Below the pieces are notes generated by a model that did not search any database, had not been told where the DNA came from, and saw nothing but the letters and a program-made list of their open reading frames with translations. A stretch of 64,000 nucleotides of DNA, from assembly GCA_025642065.1 (NCBI GenBank), contig JAODUP010000189.1, positions 252,001 through 316,000 on the forward strand. Direction: 5' to 3'. How positions within the stretch are numbered: position 1 is the first letter of the stretch; the number at the start of each line of letters is the position of its first letter. Source of the DNA: Paralvinella palmiformis (Eukaryota; Annelida; Polychaeta; Terebellida; Alvinellidae). The position numbers and the translations under genes are program-made. Positions 59,672 to 64,000 of this stretch are shown here, in pieces.

Positions 59672-59934
59672 TTTTTGCGGCTGTCCGTTCATTATAGAAT
59701 ACCTGTAAACAGCTTGCTGTGTTGACGAAGAGATATAAACCTGTTATGTCAACCTTTATCTGGTTCTTCAATGTTATCTCTAGATAGATGATTCTATGGG
59801 GCTAGTAGTGGGCTAGGATGTTGCAGGATCCAGAACAACTCAGTCATTGTGGAGTAACACGCAACAGTTAGATGTTGTATAAGTGTATTAATCTTACCTA
59901 TAAACAAGCAGCATATTACTAAAAGAGTTGAGTT

Positions 59935-60073
59935 GTTTAGCCATGGCACTGGTCACACCTGCACACTACCAAGGGAAATAAAAATAACACAAACACAGGC
60001 ATCAGCCAGATTCATACCCACAGCCTAAAGATTTGCAGCACATTGCACTAACCACTGCACTATTGGAATGCTC
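59935..60073 (-). repeat. SINE family B copy, reverse orientation
   Basis: On the plus strand it reads GTTGTTTAGCCATGGCACTG, ACACAGGCATCAGCCAG, then TTGCACTAACCACTGCACTA: the reverse complement of a family B unit. Ends about 60 bases before exon 33. Opposite-strand SINEs on both sides could pair in the pre-mRNA. Confidence 0.75.
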
Positions 60074-60135
60074 AGCAGGCTCTTTAAGAGCAATCAGTGT
60101 GACACATCATCAAGGTTTTTTTTATCTCCCTACAG

Positions 60136-60346
60136 GTGAACCTACAAGAATTGGAACCGAAGTATGCTTACATACAAGTGACTCATGTCACGCCATACTT
60201 TGACCGTCACGAACTTGAGGATCGTGTCACAGACTTTGAGCGTAACAACAACATTCGACGGTTTATGTTTGAGACACCGTTTACAAAGTTGGGGAAGGCT
60301 CACGGTGAGGTAGAACATCAGTGGAAACGTAGAACAGTACTGACAA
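60136..60346 (+). CDS. DOCK-D exon 33 (DHR-2)
   Basis: 70 codons plus one base: LEPKYAYIQVTHVTPYFDRH, ELEDRVTDFERNNNIRRFMF, ETPFTKLGKAHGEVEHQWKR and RTVLT. Same as DSKYAYIQVTHVIPFFDEKEL..R.T.FER.HNIRRFMFE.PFT..GK..G.VE.Q.KRRT.LT. Core of lobes B/C, part of the GTPase-binding surface in the family. Donor ACAA|GTAAGT runs straight into a GT microsatellite. Confidence 0.98.
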
Positions 60347-60348
60347 GT

Positions 60349-60349
<1 letters not shown>

Positions 60350-60383
<34 letters not shown>
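60350..60383. repeat. GT microsatellite at the exon 33 donor
   Basis: GT run beginning 4 bases into the intron. Confidence 0.95.
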
Positions 60384-60386
<3 letters not shown>

Positions 60387-60479
60387 ATTGATATCACAGA
60401 TTATTCAATCTGCCTATTAAATGAGATAAATACTTGCCTGCACACAAACATCCAGACACACACACACATGGGGAGGGCT

Positions 60480-60620
60480 CTCCAATGGTGAAATGGTTAG
60501 AGTACTGCGCTGCAAACCTCCAGACTGTGTGTTCCAATCTAACTCACATCTGTGTTTGTGGAATGTTTCTCTACTGAGTCGCCAGCGCATATTCTAAACA
60601 ACTCAAATCAACACACAGGA
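60480..60620 (+). repeat. SINE family B copy
   Basis: CCAATGGTGAAATGGTTAGA, ACTGCGCTGCAAACCTCC, TGTTTGTGGAATGTTTCTCT and GAGTCGCCAGC, ending about 50 bases before exon 34. Confidence 0.75.
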
Positions 60621-60668
60621 GGATATTTTCTCTGTGTCAGTACCATCGCATCATTCCCCATATTTCAG

Positions 60669-60859
60669 CATCACATGCCTTCCCCTATATAAAGAAACGT
60701 GTTCAGGTTGTCTATCACAATGAGTACAACATCAGCCCTATTGAAGTCGCCATTGATGAGATGACAGCCAAAGTGAGAGAGCTTCGTGACGTGATTGGTC
60801 TCGAATCTCCCGACTTCAAGAAACTACAACTGAAGCTGGCTGGAAGCGTTAGCGCTCAG
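60669..60859 (+). CDS. DOCK-D exon 34 (DHR-2)
   Basis: Two bases plus 63 codons: SHAFPYIKKRVQVVYHNEYN, ISPIEVAIDEMTAKVRELRD, KKLQLKLAGSVSAQ. Same as HCFPYVKKRI.V.Y.....LNPIEVAIDEM..KV.EL...KLQLKLQGSVSVQ. Phase 0 end at CAG|GTTAGT. Confidence 0.98.
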
Positions 60860-61843
60860 GTTAGTGTCAGCATCCTACTTGTTAACATTATATATTTGTC
60901 GGTTGTGCCGCGTTTTGGCTAATGTGTGGAGTTTTGTTTTATTAAAGGAGAGGACATCATATCAAACCCACAAATACTCTGGTAAAATTCTCTTCCCTAG
61001 TCCGATGTTTTGGCCATAATTCACCCTACCCCTTTGGACGAGATTGATTTATGTGAGTTTGCGCTGCACCTGCACCTGGCACCTAGAAATCGGTTGTTTT
61101 GTGGCATTTGAAAATGGCATTGTAATATACCTGTTCATAAACCACTGAGTGTGGTGCGTGAGGAGTAATGTCATTGGTCCTAACCACGCTGTAATGTGAT
61201 TCTTAGTGCCGTCAGACTGAATTTAAGTCATTAAAATAGATTTTGAAATACAATAACTGCTGCTCACAACCATCAAGGATAATTTGGCAAAACCGAAGAC
61301 AGCAACAATAACAGTTACCAGTAGGTATGTTTCATATTGTGTCAAGGCTAATTAAACCTGTTCTTTGATATTTAACAAAGGTTAATATTCGAATTAAACA
61401 CGTTTATAGATAATGGATAGGGTTAGACAGAATCGTTTTAGAAGTATCGCGTACTGTCCTTTAGGGTTGTGGTGAAGAAAATGTCTTCCGGAATACTCCT
61501 GTGGTGGTCAGGGCAATGATGTCAGTGCCTTTGTAAATTAATACTTGATAATGTCTGATGTAACTGGAGATTGTTTCTCAGAATACTTAAAACTTTTAGA
61601 TTCGCTGACATACCGAGGCTATTTATGGCTGTACTACAAAACTAATAATAGTAATAATATACTAGTAGTTGTTGTTGTAGTCGTTATTATTGTTGTTGTC
61701 ATAATATGACGGTTGTATTTCTGATTACACATTTTTCCAGTTAGATACAGGAGAGTTTAATATACCGGCAGGTTATATGGTACTATTTCATCAGCATGTT
61801 TTCATGTGTCCCAGATGATAAGATTGCGGGGGGTGTATTTCAG

Positions 61844-61944
61844 GTTAATGCCGGACCTTTAGCTTATGCCGAGACTTTCCTGGAGGAGACAAACGTACAC
61901 AGATATGATCCTGTGAAGATTAACAAACTGAAAGACACTTTCAG
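61844..61944 (+). CDS. DOCK-D exon 35 (DHR-2, nucleotide-sensor segment)
   Basis: 33 codons plus two bases: VNAGPLAYAETFLEETNVHR and YDPVKINKLKDTF. VNAGPLAYA is the conserved loop/insert of lobe C; in DOCK9 a valine in this insert senses the nucleotide and expels GDP and magnesium (established knowledge). The Val that begins this exon is the likely equivalent (inference). Donor TCAG|GTAATG. Confidence 0.97.
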
Positions 61945-62097
61945 GTAATGTCATAGGTGACAGGTGAAAGGTTGAAAATGATATCGACTTAGTTATAAAT
62001 GTGGTTTAAGTTAATGAAGTCAGTTGATGAGATGTTTCGGTGACATTACTAATACCAAATGCTATCTGATGTCTCACAGATATACATGGTATGCATG

Positions 62098-62098
62098 T

Positions 62099-62155
<57 letters not shown>
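62098..62155. repeat. CA and TA microsatellite
   Basis: (CA)n followed by (TA)n in intron 35. Confidence 0.95.
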
Positions 62156-62216
62156 CAACATACACATGTCCACACATATACACACATATACTTATCGTGT
62201 CACATTAATTTTTCAG

Positions 62217-62355
62217 GGATTTTATAGATGTCTGTGATAAAGCGCTAAAGTTAAACAAACAATTAATATCCAGTGACCAATTGGAGTATCACGACTCATT
62301 ATTACATTATTATCATGAGATGACGGAGAGACTGTCAGAAATATTTGGAGAACAG
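62217..62355 (+). CDS. DOCK-D exon 36 (end of DHR-2)
   Basis: One base plus 46 codons: DFIDVCDKALKLNKQLISSD, QLEYHDSLLHYYHEMTERLS and EIFGEQ. Same as F...C..AL..NERLI..DQLEYQ..(L/M)...Y..M...LSEI..EQ. In vertebrates about 50 residues follow, including a C-terminal tail; no matching exon is visible up to 64000, so the last exon lies outside. Donor CAG|GTAGGT is the first unit of a 20-bp array. Confidence 0.97.
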
Positions 62356-62645
62356 GTAGGTGTTATGGTAAACATGTAGGTGTTATGGTAAATGTGTAAG
62401 TGTTGTAGTCAATGGGTATGAGTTATGGTAAACATGTAGGTGATGTAGTCAATGGCTAGGTGTTTTGGTAAACATGTAAGTGTTATATTCAGTGGTCAGG
62501 TGTTATGGTAAACATATCAGTGTTGTAGTAAACATATCAATGTTATGGTAAACATATCAGTGTTATGGTAAACATATAGGTGTTATGGTAAACAAGTAGG
62601 TGTTATGGTAAACTTGTATGTCTTATAGTCAACAGGTAGGTGATA
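62356..62645. repeat. 20-bp minisatellite starting at the exon 36 donor
   Basis: About 14 units of GTAGGTGTTATGGTAAACAT and variants, the first beginning at the intron's first base. More degenerate pieces (GTTATGGTCAAC, GTGTTACCATCAAC) continue to about 62880. Confidence 0.93.
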
Positions 62646-64000
62646 AACCACTTGTTATTGTAATTATATAGGCGTTACAGTCAATTGGTATGTGTTACAG
62701 TAAACACGAATTTGTTCAATTCAATCAATAAGTGTTGTTGTTAACCTACTTCAGTTAGTCAACCAAAATGGTGTGTCATAGTAAACATCCATATGTTATA
62801 ATCAACGGGTTCTTGTTGTGGTAAAACACAGGAGTTATGGTCAACAGATATGTAAACATTCAAGTGTTACCATCAACAGATGGATTTTAATTTTAAATAT
62901 TTAGCATTAGCATGTGTTTATAATTAACATAAATGATCAAATTATCAATATCAAGTTATCAACATAAGGATAGTATCATCAACACATGTATATCACCCCT
63001 TTAAACATGTCATCATATCCTCTAACATTTATATAGAGAATACTTTGGTTTATGTGTCATTTCAAAACTCCAGATTCTCCCGGAGTTTCCAAATATAGGT
63101 CACATGATGATAATAATGATGATGATGATAATAATATTAATAGTAATAATAATAATAATAACAGTAATAATACTAGTAATAATAATAATAATAATAATAC
63201 AGTCTGGTTCCATCATAACATGGTGTCTGTGGATTTGAACCACATTATAAATGGACCGTGGATAGCAACATTCTCTGTGTATTATTGGTGGATGGCGATG
63301 ACATGATATCACTTTTTCCAGAGTCATTTCCTCACTAATTTTCTGCATTTGAGTGCTTGAGAATAACCACAAATCCCATAATTTAGGAAAGTCATTTAAT
63401 AATGTAATAGTTTCAGTTGACCGACGCAATACAGTCTTTTAGTTCAATTAGAATGAAGAACTGTGCCAATATGACTATAGTGCCAAACTAAATTCCACTT
63501 CACGTCTATTCCAATGTCACCGGGAGGAGTATCACACATTATTCTTCACTCGGTTAATGAAGCCGTCATGCTTAATGTGTGTGTGAGAGGGTTCCTTATA
63601 CATTCTAAAAAGGATGGGGTGATAACATACATCAACAGTAATCTTGACTTGGTCTGTTCTATCATGATACTGGAAATGATTCGGCCAACCTTTAGATATC
63701 ATGGAGTCCCCTAGGTTTACCTGTGTGTAACGTGGTCACTAATGGGTGTACCAGCTGACCTGTCGTTCACAATTCGCCGGAACACTTTCTCGTCAATTTC
63801 TGGGCCATCCGTCGTTTTGGTCTTCATTCATTCCATTCCATCCCTTGAAGTGATCGGCATTTTATGGAAATATTTTATCTACATGTAATAAATAAAACAC
63901 GTGTATTAAAGCTGCAAATTCAAATACGGGTAATCAGAATTATTTTATTGGCAGGTGGGCCAATGGCGAAGAGCCTTTAATATGGAAGTACATTCAACAT
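62646..64000 (+). other. Intron after exon 36 (5' part)
   Basis: Decayed minisatellite pieces, then an AAT/GAT tract (63107-63200) and AT-rich DNA. I found no terminal coding exon for the C-terminal tail and no stop in register. Confidence 0.55.

Larger units (their letters stand above)
662..62355 (+). other. Zizimin-type DOCK gene (DOCK9/10/11-like), partial at both ends
   Basis: Gene span inside the window. Thirty-six exons with AG acceptors and GT donors join with consistent codon phases into about 4.5 kb of coding sequence. The order of conserved blocks is that of DOCK-D proteins: DHR-1 (YATYSNHLYVYP, RGRPGGPVFTS, LPTQLHEKHHLL, SGYLGLDNVGVGR), helical middle ([54 protein letters not shown]), and DHR-2 ([67 protein letters not shown]). 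Known for the family: a PH domain targets the membrane, DHR-1 binds phosphoinositides and DHR-2 exchanges GDP for GTP on CDC42, driving actin remodelling. The PH region should lie upstream and the C-terminal tail downstream. Which of DOCK9/10/11 it corresponds to is not decided; many invertebrates have a single zizimin gene. Exon 27 has a one-base frame break. Confidence 0.95.

Noticed and set aside
63514..63714. ORF near the window end as terminal exon of the DOCK gene
   Set aside because: No similarity to the zizimin C-terminal tail, and no acceptor in the correct phase directly before it.

Overview
The window is eukaryotic genomic DNA and holds most of one large plus-strand gene. Thirty-six coding exons, from 662 to 62355, splice together with matching phases into about 1,500 codons. 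I recognise the product from memory of the vertebrate proteins as a zizimin-type (DOCK-D; DOCK9/10/11) guanine-nucleotide exchange factor, which activates CDC42-type small GTPases. The N-terminal part (with the PH domain of the family) lies upstream of the window. The last few dozen C-terminal residues and the stop codon lie downstream. I found no second protein-coding gene, no real tRNA or rRNA, and no CRISPR array.

Organism: the long repeat-rich introns, many CA/GT, AT and trinucleotide microsatellites, several tRNA-headed SINE families and palindromic DNA elements fit an invertebrate animal. Protein identity to vertebrate zizimins is clear but diverged. A mollusc is my best guess; that is inference and is not proved by the sequence.

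Layout: 1-661, upstream intron. 662-5944, exons 1-8: linker and the DHR-1/C2-like lipid-binding domain. 5945-10760, a 4.8 kb intron with three extra phase-0 candidate exons; the third ends in a stop followed closely by AATAAA, so it may be an alternative 3' end. 10761-36486, exons 9-26: the helical (ARM-like) middle of the protein with a Ser/Thr-rich, low-conservation insert in exons 16-18. 36487-47246, a 10.8 kb intron packed with repeats. 47247-62355, exons 27-36: the catalytic DHR-2 domain. 62356-64000, start of the next intron.

Main oddities: (1) exon 27 carries one extra base that breaks the reading frame at the start of DHR-2, while both flanking parts are well conserved; (2) three introns (after exons 17, 27 and 36) begin with tandem repeats whose first unit is the 5' splice site itself; (3) two foldback elements with related, sub-repeated terminal inverted repeats and 9-10 bp target duplications; (4) a near-perfect 230 bp palindrome with a CA/TA/GT core; (5) at least four SINE families and several other terminal-inverted-repeat elements, some as paired copies in the same gene.
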